From Dioszegia crocea (Eukaryota > Basidiomycota > Tremellomycetes > Tremellales > Bulleribasidiaceae), in assembly GCA_001600615.1 (NCBI GenBank), contig BCKK01000011.1:556839-620838 (forward strand): DNA of 64,000 nucleotides, written 5' to 3'. A program made the translations under genes and the position numbers. Under the pieces are notes generated by a model. That model did not search any database. It saw only the letters and a list, made by a program, of their open reading frames with translations, and had not been told where the DNA came from. Shown here piece after piece: positions 23,276 through 34,460 of the stretch. The stretch's first letter is position 1. Each line of letters opens with the position of its first letter.

Positions 23276-23584
23276 GCTTGGATGGGAATTGCGAGAGTCG
23301 ATGTCAGTCTGGATAGTGTACCATAGCTCTAGGCTACCATGCGACCAAGTCAATGTACATGGATTGCAGGCGTTCTGACTGGACAAAGGTGCAACCCAGT
23401 GAGCGGTAAGTGAGGGCAAATCCCGGCTAAACCTCGCCGGGCCGAACGCGGGCCGGATGCCGGCATGAAGCCCAGGCTCGGCGCTCCAGCTTTCGCTTGA
23501 CCTCTATCGCTCCGGCATGGGGTAGGATAGGAAAGATACTTCACGACTGGACCTACTTCCTGACCCACCGAAGGTCGATCAATC
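23276..23584. promoter_or_regulatory. Upstream region of flavocytochrome b2 copy 2
   Basis: 309 bp between co-oriented genes, GC-rich at 23420-23520. CGG-N3-CCG lies at 23454-23462 inside further CCGG strings (23423-23440), again possible zinc-cluster sites. No gene seen. Confidence 0.4.
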
Positions 23585-25602
23585 ATGCTGCAGCTCACAA
23601 AAATGGCCAAAGTGGCCTCATCTTCAACGCTACGGACATCGGCTCCAGCCGTTCGGCAGTCATTTCGGAGACAGGCGAGCACGACGTCTTCACATCAAGA
23701 TAAATCGGCTCGGATTTGGGGAAGTCTAGCGATCGGAGCTGTTGGTGCCGTAGCAGTGGTACGTTATCTCGCAGGCTTGATAGCCACACACTGAATAGCT
23801 CCAGATCTACGGCCTTGATCGGAGCAGCCGACCTGTACTGCTCGACGAATACATACCGAAGTTGGAGCGCACGAAGGATTTATCCGGACAAGTTAGTCCG
23901 TCAAAGTATCTCACACTGGAAGAAGTGGCCAAGCATAATCTGTCGCAAGACGCCTGGGTCATCGTGAATGGGAATGTATACGAGTAAGTCGAGTCGGAGT
24001 CCGTACTGACGGGATAGTCTCACGCACTTTCACAAGCACCATCCAGGCGGAGCAGCCATCATTGTTCAGCACGCAGGCGAGGATGTGTCGTAAGTTCTCT
24101 AAGCTTACCGAGCTGACGCCTAGAGCCATCTTCAACCCCTTACACCCGCCCGGGACGATCGAGAAGAATCTCCCAGCCGAAAGTTTCAAGGGTAAGGTCG
24201 ACCCTGCCACAGCGGCGAGGGCAGCGCAGGCACAAGAGGCGGAAAAGGAGAGGATTCGGGCGGTGAGGGAATCGTTGCCGCCCGTGGAGACTATACTTGG
24301 GCTTGATGAGTTTCAGGTGAGTGTCCAAACATTCAGTTGACAGTGCTGACAGATGTAGGAAGTCGCCGATCGGATAATGAACAAGAAGGCTGGAGAGTAC
24401 TATCACGGTGGATCACTCGATGGGATCAGTAAAGATGAGAACAAGTCTAGCTTCCGGCGGTGTAGACTTGTCCCTAGGGTCATGCGGGACGTTTCGACCG
24501 TTGCGCCTCAGACGACAATCTTTGGCATACCTTCGGCTCTTCCAATCTACATTTCACCCGCTTCGAATGCGCTTCTCGGACATCCTGATGGAGAGTTAAA
24601 TCTTACAAGAGCTGTGAGTAATGGTTAGAGGTGGGCTGATAGACAGGGCGCAAAGACCGGGATTGTACAGGGTATCTCATACGTTTCATCTTTCCCACTG
24701 ACGGATATCCTTGCGGAGAAGGGGGAATTGGACGAGGAGCTAGGCGAGAAGATGGGAATGGTTTTCCAGGTGTATGTCAGGGATGACCGTCAGAAGAATG
24801 TCGAGGTGGTCAGGGAAGCGATTGAGGGAGGGTGTCAGTGAGTAATTGACTCTAGCGAGGGTTTTCAGTATTGACGTACAGGGCACTACTTCTTACTGTC
24901 GATTCGAATGTGCCGTGCTTTAGGCAAAGCGTGGAGAAGATGAAAGGGACGACAGGGAGTGCAGAGCCCGGAAGGAAAATGACACCATTTACTGGTGTGA
25001 GCCATAATGTGCATGATCCAAGCTTGAATTGGGGAGATTTGGCATGGTTGAAGGATCTAGCGGGAGATGTTCCAATTTATCTTAAGGGCGTATCGGATAT
25101 TGAAGTGAGTCAGAATGTTTAAAGAGGTCAAAAGCTGATTAAGTAGGATGTAAGAATAGCGAAATCGTATGGGATCAAAGGGTGTATTCTGTCAAATCAC
25201 GGTGGACGTCAATTGGATCGGTGAGTTCTTGGCCCCGGATGAAGCTGAAGGACAGGGCACGAACAGGATTCGATAGTCTGCGTGCTATTCACGCCGAAGA
25301 CCCAAACTTGTCGAAGCAGATTGAGCTGTACGTTGATGGAGGGGTCAGAAGGGGAACAGACGTCCTTATGGCTGTTGCCCTAGGCGCGAAGGGCGTGGGT
25401 TTGGGTAGGACGTTTCTGTATGCCCAAACGGCGTATGGCGAGAAGGGAGCGATAAGGGCTGTAAGAAGTGAGTTTGCGTTTGACGCAGGGGGCTGATGGT
25501 CAAGTATTGGAGAGTGAAATTGTGACTGCGATGCAGTTGATGGGCGTGACGAGTTTAGATCAGCTTAAACCTGGCATGATTGATTGTTTGAGGGCGTTGT
25601 AG
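23585..25602 (+). CDS. CYB2: Flavocytochrome b2-type L-2-hydroxyacid dehydrogenase, copy 2
   Basis: Second member of the pair, about 555 residues, with the same layout and intron positions as copy 1 at 13458. A presequence (MLQLTKMAKV ... RRQASTTSS) is followed by a hydrophobic stretch, then a cytochrome b5 domain with HHPGGAA and FNPLHPPGTIE, and the FMN barrel with GEYYHGGSLDG, VFQVYVRDD, LLLTVDSN, SNHGGRQLD, YVDGGVRRGTDVL and GLGRTFLYA. Catalytic His, Arg, Asp and Tyr positions are kept. Differences from copy 1 concentrate in the presequence, the linker after the heme domain and surface loops, as expected for two functional duplicates rather than one decaying copy. Different hydroxyacid preference or expression is possible. 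Confidence 0.92.
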
Positions 25603-25797
25603 ATACTTTGTATATGGGTATGTCAAGGTCTGGGACGTGTGTACATATGTCGACGTTGAGATGCTGTTGGCCCATGGACAATGTATAGAGCATTGATCAA
25701 ACGAACTCGTAAATTAGTAAATTACCCGGCGTAAACAAAAGTCAAACCGCCCAAAATCCCTTCATCACTCATCACCACCTTTACCCACCTTTAGCCT

Positions 25798-28301
25798 ATG
25801 TCAACCTCACCACAAGCCCCACCCACTGCTGGGCCCAGTCACAGCACGCCAACCGGAATCACCCGCGCCGGGAAAGCATGTAAGCTTCAACTCTCCGACC
25901 AAAGAGACGCAAGGCTGACATTCAGGCGAACCCTGTCGAGTGCGTAAAACCCGGTGCGACATTGCGCGTCAGACAATCTGTACGGAGTGTGTCAAGCGGA
26001 ATATCGAGAGTCAATGTACGATTAGAGAGAAGGCTAGGCCTAATCGGTATGTCAAGGCTTGGGGTCAATGTCTGATGATACCAGACCTGGGTCTACAAAA
26101 GCCAAACCCCCTCCTAACGGTCCCCTCACACCTGATCATGCTTCTCCTGCTCGCTCTCCAGCCTCCGCTCCACCTCCACAGAACCTCAATCAATTCGTCA
26201 ATGCCGGTTCTGGCTCTGGGTCCGGCTCGGGCCTTGGCGAAGACGCGTATCGCGGTTCTGGAATAGCCATGCAGATATCATCTTTACTCGCCGAGGCTGG
26301 ACCTAGTCGATTAGGATGGTCAACTCCGCCTGCCCCCCTTCCCCGTTCTCAGCCTGTCGTCAATCCCGAACATACCCATGTCCAACGGTTAGATCCGGCT
26401 CTACACCCTACAGGCCAGATATCAGCTTCAGCAATGGTCGAGGCGATACTAGAAGAGCAAGCTAGGGCACGATATGGTATGTTCCCCTCAGCCACCTGAC
26501 TGACTTTCAGGATTGGATATATCAGTTGGGATGCAACCTGAGAATATCTTCAAACCTAAACATTCTCGCTATCTAGACCTGAGCGAAATGGGCCTTGATC
26601 CTTCCTTACCTGGTGCCCTGGCCCAAGCACAGGGATGGATCAACACGCATTTCCGAGCAATCCACCATTCAACCCCGTTCCTTCACCTACCGCAGGTACT
26701 CGATATCGCCTCGAAGTTATTCAGAGAGGGCGGTGGGAATGTGCCTGTATCAAACGACGAATTGGCCCTACTTTACGCTGTACTAGCCCTCGGAAGTTTG
26801 CGGGAACAGACCTACGACTCTCAAACGGGCCTATACCGTACCCTCCCTGCATCAACCATGACAATCAACGACCTCCTCCTTGGGTTTGGCGCCTCGCCAT
26901 TGACGGATCACGGCCAGCCCGGATCGCTTCGGCCTGGCAGTATCGCCCAGTCTTTGTTCCGCCTGGCGCAGGAGGAGTTGGAGCAGATTGAACAACCTAG
27001 TGAAACGGCCGTTCAGGCGTTATTTCTCCTACACATGTTTGTGAGCAATACATCTATGGGTAGGCGATCGAGGGATTACGTCGCCAGGGCGGTTATGATG
27101 AGTCATGAGTTGGGATTGAATAGGCGGTTACCGAACGGAGCGGCCAGGGCGGGAGAACGGCGCAGAGCGATTATATACCTCTACGTTTACTTTTCCGACG
27201 TGTAAGTTTATACTTTGACAACGGCTGATAACAGATATCTCTCGGCGTTGGAAAGTCACGCTCCACTTATAAAGCGACATGATTTCGACCCTGATCTCTT
27301 TGCGCCAATATATCACGCTCCCCCTTCCGGCACTGCAACCCCTTCGGATACAATACCCATCAATGGCCTACGCGACTTTGTTGACCTTGTCACAACGATA
27401 GGTGGCGCCCTGGAATTACTTCATATGGGGTATCACGCCGGCGGGCCATCAGATAACACACCGTCGATCCAGCTCATACTTGAATTGGATAAAGAGATGG
27501 ATGATCTCCGTGACAGATTGGGTAAATCTACATTTGACGGATCGGATATAAGGCACATTGGCGGTTTGTCAACGGAGAAGCGGACGGCGATTGCAGGATC
27601 TTTATTGAGGCAGATACATTATAACTGGTAAGACTTTGCTTTTTGGCCCATGGGAGATATACTGATGGCAAGGTCAAGAATAGCATTAAGAGCGCCAAGT
27701 TTACGCCATCCACTCTTGAGACATTCATCAATGGCCATATGCGCAAGATCGGCACTTTCGCTTCTCCTCTATCATCGACATGTAAGCTAAGGTTGGAATA
27801 AGCTGACGGATTAGATTATCGGCGCAGGCCTACTCAATCTCCCTTGGATGCAACTACGCCGAATTGCCACTTCCATCTATGTTGTTTTTATCGCTCTCTG
27901 GGCTGGGGAAATCACGCATGCCGATGCTGAGGCTGCCGTGGGATATACACTGCATTCGCTCTGCGTTGTGGGGACGAGATGGAAGTCGGCTACGGGGCTA
28001 GCGAGGACTGTGGTACAACTTGCCGACGCGTCAGGTATGTCCGATCGCCGAAAACGAGCTCGAAGCTGATGTCCAGGTCTGGTATTTGATCATCCACAAG
28101 AGCAGAATCTCCATGATCAAGAACCCCCACAGGTGTGTTTACAGTCTTCTTCATTAGCCGTGGTAGCCAAGGTCCAAGCTGAGACTGTAGCCGTCACAAT
28201 CAGATCTGACGATCAACAACCCTGCTCAATCTTGGGATACCCTAGCTTCAGCCGAGTTAAACGGTGGTCTAATGCCCATGGACCTAAGTTTTGATCTGTG
28301 A
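25798..28301 (+). CDS. Zn2Cys6 fungal transcription factor, regulator 2 of the first metabolic block
   Basis: Nuclear zinc-cluster regulator, about 700 residues. The start at 25798 gives MSTSPQAPPT. The zinc cluster is split by an intron (about 25880-25925): GKAC, then EPCRVRKTRCDIARQTICTE and CVKRNIESQC, with six cysteines. A low-complexity Pro/Ser/Gly linker follows, then the fungal regulatory domain (FKPKHSRYLDLSEMG, HSTPFLHLPQVLDI, ELALLYAVLALGSLRE, ALFLLHMFVSNTSMGRRSRD, AVMMSHELGLNRRLP, the A-x-x-H-x-L-G-L-N/H-R motif). Two small last exons (about 28078-28132 and 28200-28301) close in frame at LSFDL. It follows flavocytochrome b2 copy 2 by only 195 bp on the same strand. Target genes are not known. 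Confidence 0.88.
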
Positions 28302-28690
28302 GTTCTGGCCTTTGTTGAGGAGGATGAGTTCTGGCATTTGTTGAAGGGGAATGAGCTGATGGGGCAGGTTGGGAAATGCGAATCTTGACTGGGCGGCATT
28401 GAGCAATGATACGGATATGTTTGCAAATTGGCAGACGCTGCATCAGCCACCTTGGTAGCGTTCTTTGTCTTAATGAATGAGTTGGTCCAGCACAAGACTG
28501 CACGAGGGGATGGGGGAAGTCGGACACTGAGCTCTGAGTAAGCTCGCGCTGTATAGCAAATGAGAACTTGCTCAAAGCTCTCGAACGCTTAAAGCCTTCG
28601 AATAGACTGACTGATGGACATGACGTTCATACACTGCATACATTCATACTTCCATTCTTGTCGGTTCTTCTTCAACTACCGCCCTACTCC
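28302..28690. other. Convergent intergenic region
   Basis: 389 bp between the stop of regulator 2 (plus) and the stop of a small mitochondrial protein gene (minus). Short near-repeats of 'gagttctggc-ttgttgaggag' type sit at 28300-28350. No gene seen. Confidence 0.4.
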
Positions 28691-29361
28691 CTAGTTCTTC
28701 TTCTGCGAAGGCCCATCGACAGCCTTCTCAACCTGACCCGCAAGCCCATCCTTGGATGCGTCGAATTGCGACCCAATCACGCCGTCCTTGGAGAAAGGTC
28801 CGCCAATCTTCTCTCCGATCTGACCAATGGCTCCGTCGGCTGTGGGGTTAGCGCAGGTCTCAAGGCAAGTGGAGTGTCAGGGTGACGCAGTGTGGCTCCA
28901 CATTTGAAGCCCATGTGTAGAGGTGAAGAGAGCTTACGGTTGAACTGCTTGCCTACGGCTCCAGCAGAAGAGATGACGGAGGGGTTCTGAAGTATCAGCC
29001 AAGATCCCAAGATGTCTACACCCCGAATCATCCTTCTCGTCCATCCACAGCTCTCACAAACCCTCCCCCTGTAAATGATCCCACACCGCTACCAAGACCC
29101 AACCCAACCCAACCCCAAACCTAGACTCACCTCGGGACTAGAATCCGCAGCGGCCCCAGCAAGTTTCGCAGCCTTATCAATCCTCTCACCCGTCGGCTTA
29201 GTGCTGTCGAGCGCACCAACATTACCCAAACCCTGGGCAACCTTCCTCACTGTGGATTTGGCATTAGGGTCTGAAGAGTTGAATCGGACTGCCACAAAGG
29301 AGGTGGCAGCGGGGGAGGGTCGGGCGGAAAGGGTGGAAGTTCGGAGGACTGTGCGGAGCAT
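28691..29361 (-). CDS. Small, probably mitochondrial, fungal protein with DG-x-IG repeats
   Basis: Function unknown, about 140 residues. The N-terminus MLRTVLRTSTLSARPSP is Arg/Ser/Leu-rich without acids and leads to VRFNSS, a good mitochondrial presequence with a likely processing site. The mature part is small and Gly/Ala/Lys-rich with a repeated pattern: GKQFNADGAIG, GGPFSKDGVIG, GSQFDASKDGLAG. Three exons: 29131-29361, about 28937-28986 and 28691-28840; introns of 144 and about 96 nt. The frame reads through cleanly to a Lys-Lys-Asn end. A minus-strand TATAAG-like string lies about 90 bp upstream (near 29450). Confidence 0.7.
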
Positions 29362-29708
29362 TGTGTGTTGTGTTTGGGTGGGTGAGTGTGGTGGGTAGTG
29401 GTGTGATGGTTGGATGTGAATGATGGGACGGGTCGATCTGGATCTCTGGTTCTTATATGAGTAGCCGGTCGACAGAGGTATGCGATCGATGATGTCATGT
29501 GGCAGCTCCGCGGTGATGGCCGGGAGTCGGAGTGACGCGACTGACCCTTCTACGCAATCATCCATGGATCGAGGTCGCACAAGAAGGTACTGCAGCACAG
29601 CACTATGGCCAGAGAGCACAAGCAAACCAGCAGATAATCGGTACATAATGTAACAACCGATATAAGACTACACAGTTTCTAATGTGACTTACAAAAAAGA
29701 GCCTAATT
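29362..29708. other. Intergenic, small mitochondrial protein promoter side
   Basis: 347 bp upstream of the small mitochondrial protein gene and downstream of the BSD2 stop. Nothing recognised beyond the TATA-like string near 29450. Confidence 0.35.
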
Positions 29709-31506
29709 CTACACGCCCCAAAGTCCTCGAGGTCTTCTTCTCCCTTCTTCATCATTCCCATCACTAGCCAACGGTCCCAGTCCGAAACCTTGCGCATCAA
29801 GCAACTCATGCTCTCCACCATCTTCTACCCCACCTGCACCCACCCCTCCTGTTCTCCCACCACCACCCACTGGCCGTCCTCTCATCCCGTAAAACCCCCT
29901 CTGGATGTCCCGGAGCCCAGCCACCCAATCCCTAAATGTCCGAGTATAATACCTTGGATCATTCGGTCCAATCTCCTCCGCCCTAGCTGTCGACAACCCA
30001 TTCTCATCACTCCCACCTTCACCCCTACCCGCTGCCGCCTCAGCCTGAGCAACCTCACTTTCCCTCTGAGCAATCTTCAACCCCCTTTCAAATCTTTTAA
30101 CCCGCCACCACCCTCCCAAACTCGTCAAGATCAAAAACCACCCCATGCTCATCAACAAGAAGCTAAACCACTCATTCGCCCGTCCAACTTCAGCAGCAGT
30201 GGGTAAACCGAGCATTTCGGCCAAGGTTTCATTATGGTTTTGAGCGTACATCTCAGCTTCGTGGATATTGTGAAGGACGACAGGGGGTGAACCGGGAGGA
30301 AGGAGTGGGTCTTTTATACTGGCCGGCCAAGGTGATCCGGGACCCCAGAGAGCTTCGATAGCGTTCTCAGCTGCGACTTCTTCTGGGTTTTGAGCAGATG
30401 GGTCGGTAGGGTCGTCAGAGTTTGGGAAGTGGCCAGTGGATATGAGATCCTCGGCGCGATTCCGGAGTGTGAAGCCGAATTGGATCAGGGTGCAGCCCAG
30501 ACCTACGCGAGAGCCGTATTTGGCTGCGTGGGTCGTGTGGAGGACGTAGGTGAGGAGGAAACCGACAAATTGGAAGGAGAATGAAACGATCACTGGGGGT
30601 CAGCAAGGGTTAAGTGTGGGATGGTAGGGACTTACAATTCCAGAAGAAGGAGAAGAAGTTGCCGGTGGGCATACCGTCAATGAGGATCTCGTCGCCGCTT
30701 ATCGAGCTGTGAAGGGGGCCAAATGGGGAGTTGGAAGAGGGAAGGACGACAGTGGTGTCCCAGTAGGGCGGAACGGCGTCTCGTAGTGCAGCTTGGTATG
30801 TCTGTAGAGTCAGCTCATGTCTAGGAAATCTGAGTTCATCAAAGCTTACCGGAGGCGCATCTTTCGATTCTAACTCAGGGACATACTCCGCTCCTCCCTC
30901 TGCAGCAGGCGGAGCGACAACGCCACCCGGTCTCGCAGCGAGGTTACCAAACACGCCCGATTGGCCCGCACCTAAGACCCTGCCGCCCGCAACTGCACTA
31001 GCCCGCCTGGGTAAGAACGAGGTAGGCAAGATCCCACCGAGGAAATGCCTCGATTGGACCGGTCGAGCAGGAGGAGCGAGGGGTAGTTGACCATTCGAAT
31101 TACCCTCAGCGGGGTTGGCGGCATTGTGGGGGAATTGATACTCGGGTGGTGAGGATGGGGGTTGGGTCTGATGGGTCAGCTCGAGGTCACACGAAAGAGG
31201 TGTCAGTAAACTCACATAGTCACGCTCAAAATCGTAATCGCCCGGTATTGGCATACGGGGTTCTGGCGCTGGGGCATTATGCCGACTTAACAACCCTCTC
31301 CGCTCGCCACCTTCTTCATCGTCATCCTCGTCATCCGGTCCGTCGAAAGCCGCGTCCATTTCGTCTGGGTCAGGCATTGCGTGCGCGGGGCGAGGACGAC
31401 GGAATGACGAGAGGGAAGAGATGGAAGGTCGTCGGTGGGATGTGGAGGGTCGGCTGGGGGAGGAAGTAGGGGATGAAGAAGAAGGGACGGGTTGATAGCG
31501 TGACAT
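29709..31506 (-). CDS. BSD2: Bsd2/Ndfip-type membrane adaptor for Rsp5 ubiquitin ligase (metal homeostasis)
   Basis: Golgi/endosomal membrane protein that recruits the Nedd4-type ligase Rsp5 to transporters, including metal transporters. About 550 residues. The N-terminal half is disordered, Ser/Pro-rich and acidic, with a PY motif in SSPPEYQF (PPEY), the Rsp5 WW-domain ligand. The family core follows: VPPYWDTTVV, GDEILIDGMPTGNFFSFFWN, MIVSFSFQFVGFLLTYVLH, HAAKYGSRVGLGCTLIQFGF, then a third membrane segment in EWFSFLLMSMGWFLIL. The loop before that is Asn/Pro-rich. The C-terminal tail has a Gly-rich stretch. Three introns of about 45-55 nt (near 31150-31215, 30797-30850 and 30594-30636). The start at 31506 is the first in-frame ATG. 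Confidence 0.9.
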
Positions 31507-32487
31507 AATTGCTGATTGTCAGTGTTTGATCATCAGGAGAAATAGCGAAGGGGAGGAGAGGGGATAGGCTCAGAGGGTGGTGCATGAAGTATAAAATCCA
31601 CTTTATGCCCCGTCAAATCACCCCTCTCCACGGGCGCCGCGACTTTCGTCGGACTGGGAGTGGGGCGGACAGGGCAGTCACGACTTCTGTTTCTAATCAT
31701 GGCCTGGGGGAGGAGAATAGAAAGTGGGTAAATGTACAAGAACAAGGATCGAAAGACCTACATGACAGAAATTGGCAGACGACGTCAATCGCCCACTCCG
31801 ATCCTCGATACGGAAAAGCCGAAAATCGAGATTTCAGACAAAATATTGAAATCTGTCCGAATCAGCAGCGATCCTCAAACAAGGGACATCAGCGTGTGCC
31901 GCAAAGGTGATAGGCGATAGACAATGTTCTGTGATTGCAGAAGGCAACTCACCAGTGATCGTCAAGGCGTCCGGGCGAAGGGCCGTGCCCACTTGTTTTC
32001 CCTTAGTTTCTCTCCCTCTCTCTGGTCAGAAATGAGTTAACGACGACGAGAAGGGAGAGAGGGGGGAGAGAGAGAGGGAGGAACAAGTGTGAGTGGGCTA
32101 GTATTACAATTGGTCGAAGGGGGGGAGAGACAAAAGGACAAGACAAGAAGGGGTCAGCAGTTTGGCTCGGCCAAGTCAACACAGCCAAGTCAGCGTTGAC
32201 GGTTTTGGTTCCGCCCGGTACTTGCCGCCTTTGGGTCTATGCCCGAAGACCGACTTCTTACGTGAGGCGTAGAAAGCACTAGAATGTGCGCGTGGCTTGG
32301 CGGCAAGTGCCGCTGGATACGGCAGTGACGTAGCCGGAATGAGAGCTAGCGGTATGAGCCGCTGAGTCGTCAGCTGTCCACCCACCCTATAAGCTCCAGC
32401 CTCCCTTGTTCAACTTCATTCATCTATCAATCAACCCAACCAACTACAACAACCTACACTACTTACTCACATCACACAACTTGCACA
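31507..32487. promoter_or_regulatory. Divergent promoter between BSD2 and RTC3
   Basis: 981 bp between divergent genes. A purine-rich GA/GGGA tract runs at about 32030-32150, and the direct repeat GCCAAGTCA occurs at 32170-32195. The C/A-rich pyrimidine leader at 32400-32487 looks like the RTC3 5' UTR. Short open frames here show no product. Confidence 0.4.
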
Positions 32488-34118
32488 ATGGTCGCTTCAG
32501 AGAAAGTTCAATCGGCTCAGACCATCATCTACCGCCCTAACGAGCATGCAGACGAGTACATTGTCTTCATTGATGATGAAGCCGAGGTGAGTCTTGGTGT
32601 TACCCTGTGTGAAGGTGAGAGCTGACGTACAGTACAATGCGTGGAAGGAGGACAAGTCGATTGCGCTCGCGCGTTTCGTTGGGCAGTTCTCTATCGTGAG
32701 TTTGTTTGCACCGGTTGCGTTGAGTCATTCTGTGTCAGTTTGGAAGCGCGGTCCAGGGAAAGGGAGGAGTATGTGTGGGTGAGGGAATGAGCTGTGCGCT
32801 CGGACATCAGGCGGTCAGGTCAGGGCGGGAAGGAAAGAGGCGCTAGTCACTGGGCGTTCAGGGAGGTTCAGGGTCGGGAAGCTTGGACCACTCGTGTTGG
32901 GGTCCTTTGGGGGTTTCAGTGGGTTTCAGGGAAGCGGGGTGTCCCTCAGATGAGAAGAAGGAGAGGAAGGTGGATATTGAAATGAGAGCGGTATTAGGTG
33001 TTGAGGGGAGCGGTCACTGTTCCTATTGCCGCCCCTGTTAGGCAGAGGGGACAAGTATTCGTTGGGCCTGGTCATGTGCGCGTGACCCAACTTCGATAAT
33101 TGCAGCCCCGCTCAGACCGCCTGCCTCTCATATCGCCCTTCCTCTTCTTCCCAGCCACAATCCATACAGACCCATCCATTTATCAACGTCCCACACCCCG
33201 AATCCTGACCCTCTTCCGTACCTTCAGCTTGGCCCTGATCCACATTTCAAACTTGTGCTAATCTCCCCAGTTCAAATCAACCACCTCGGGCCACACGGGT
33301 ACCCTAGGTGAAGTCTCAAAGCAGGAGATTGAGAATGTCTTCTTTGGCGATGAGAAGAATGTTAAGGATAAGAGTGTTGAGTGAGTTTAGGTTTGGGTTT
33401 GGGTTGGGTTCGCGTTCAGTTTGGTCTCTCCTGGTTTGGTATAGAAGTTGGCTTTGGGGAGCCTGGGGTGTGGTGGGAGTCGAGATTGCGGAGTAGGGAC
33501 GATAGTGTTGGCGTGAAGTCAGGAGAAGGGGAATGACGTCGAGAGAGGAACAAGAGGCGCTTCTATCCTCTATCCCATGTCTCACGTCCTTCCTCTGTTT
33601 TCCCGGAACGATTTTTACTCCCATCACACAATGTCATCTCCCCCACATTCCCCATCTAGCCGAATCCCGACGTGGGGGGAACAACTTGATCAGGAGGGGC
33701 GGACGGTAGCGGGAAAGGAAAGGAGGGGCAGGAGCAAGAGGAGGAGAGAAGAAGTGTTGATGTCACTGCTTGGTCATACTCCAATCCACATCTTCACCTC
33801 CAATCCCATCTCATCCCATTATATCCCTATAGCAAATCATCCCTCCATACTCATCTCCTCCACGATTCTCCCCTCATATCATCCACGTCTCACCTTTTCC
33901 TCTCTATCTTGCCCTGGCCCCATCACTGCCTGCCCTCCCCTCTTTCGCCCCCTCTTCAAACCAAATGATCGTCGCTAACACGCCGCAGAGCGGCCATCAA
34001 CCTCATCCTGACCAATGGTCACATCCACAAGGGCAACATTGAGCACTCCAACAAGAACAGCAAGAATGACGCGAGGGGTACATTCAGCAATGGTCAGACT
34101 GGGTTTGGTGGTCGATAA
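32488..34118 (+). CDS. RTC3: Rtc3-like protein (single SBDS-like domain)
   Basis: Small cytosolic protein built from one SBDS N-terminal-like (FYSH) domain; the yeast homolog is stress-induced and linked to RNA metabolism. About 120 residues in four exons: MVASEKVQSAQTIIYRPNE ... YIVFIDDEAE, YNAWKEDKSIALARFVGQFS, then TSGHTGTLGEVSKQEIENVF ahead of FGDEKN, and AAINLILTNGHIHKGNIE. The EV-x-x-Q-x-x-I-E-N-x-F and I-x-x-I-L-x-x-G motifs match Rtc3/SBDS. Introns are 46 nt (32587-32632), 575 nt (32696-33270) and 608 nt (33381-33988); the last two are roughly ten times the local norm. No coding or structured RNA was recognised in them. Confidence 0.85.
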
Positions 34119-34460
34119 GCCTAGAGTCGCGTCTGATCGAGCAAGTAAGATTAAGAAAGACATGAAAGAAGGGAATGACAATCAATGAATAAAGCATGGC
34201 ATGATTGGTGGTGTGCCCGGATGATGGCCGGCGGTGCGAGTCGAGTGTACTGACGGGTGTTGGGTATACATGTACTGACGAAGCGGAAGGATGGATGGCG
34301 GAGGGGCTCAGCCGGTCACATTTCATTGCTCACGGCGGTGTGGGGTTTCATTGTGTTCATACTTGTTTTTCGACTACTACACATGCTATAGACAACCACG
34401 CTTACTCCAGTCCTATCTCTCAAGCCTACATACTCATGCTCCTCCACAACCCATCTCTCA
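34119..34460. other. Convergent intergenic region
   Basis: 342 bp between the RTC3 stop and the stop of the next (minus-strand) gene; 3' UTRs expected. Nothing recognised. Confidence 0.35.
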
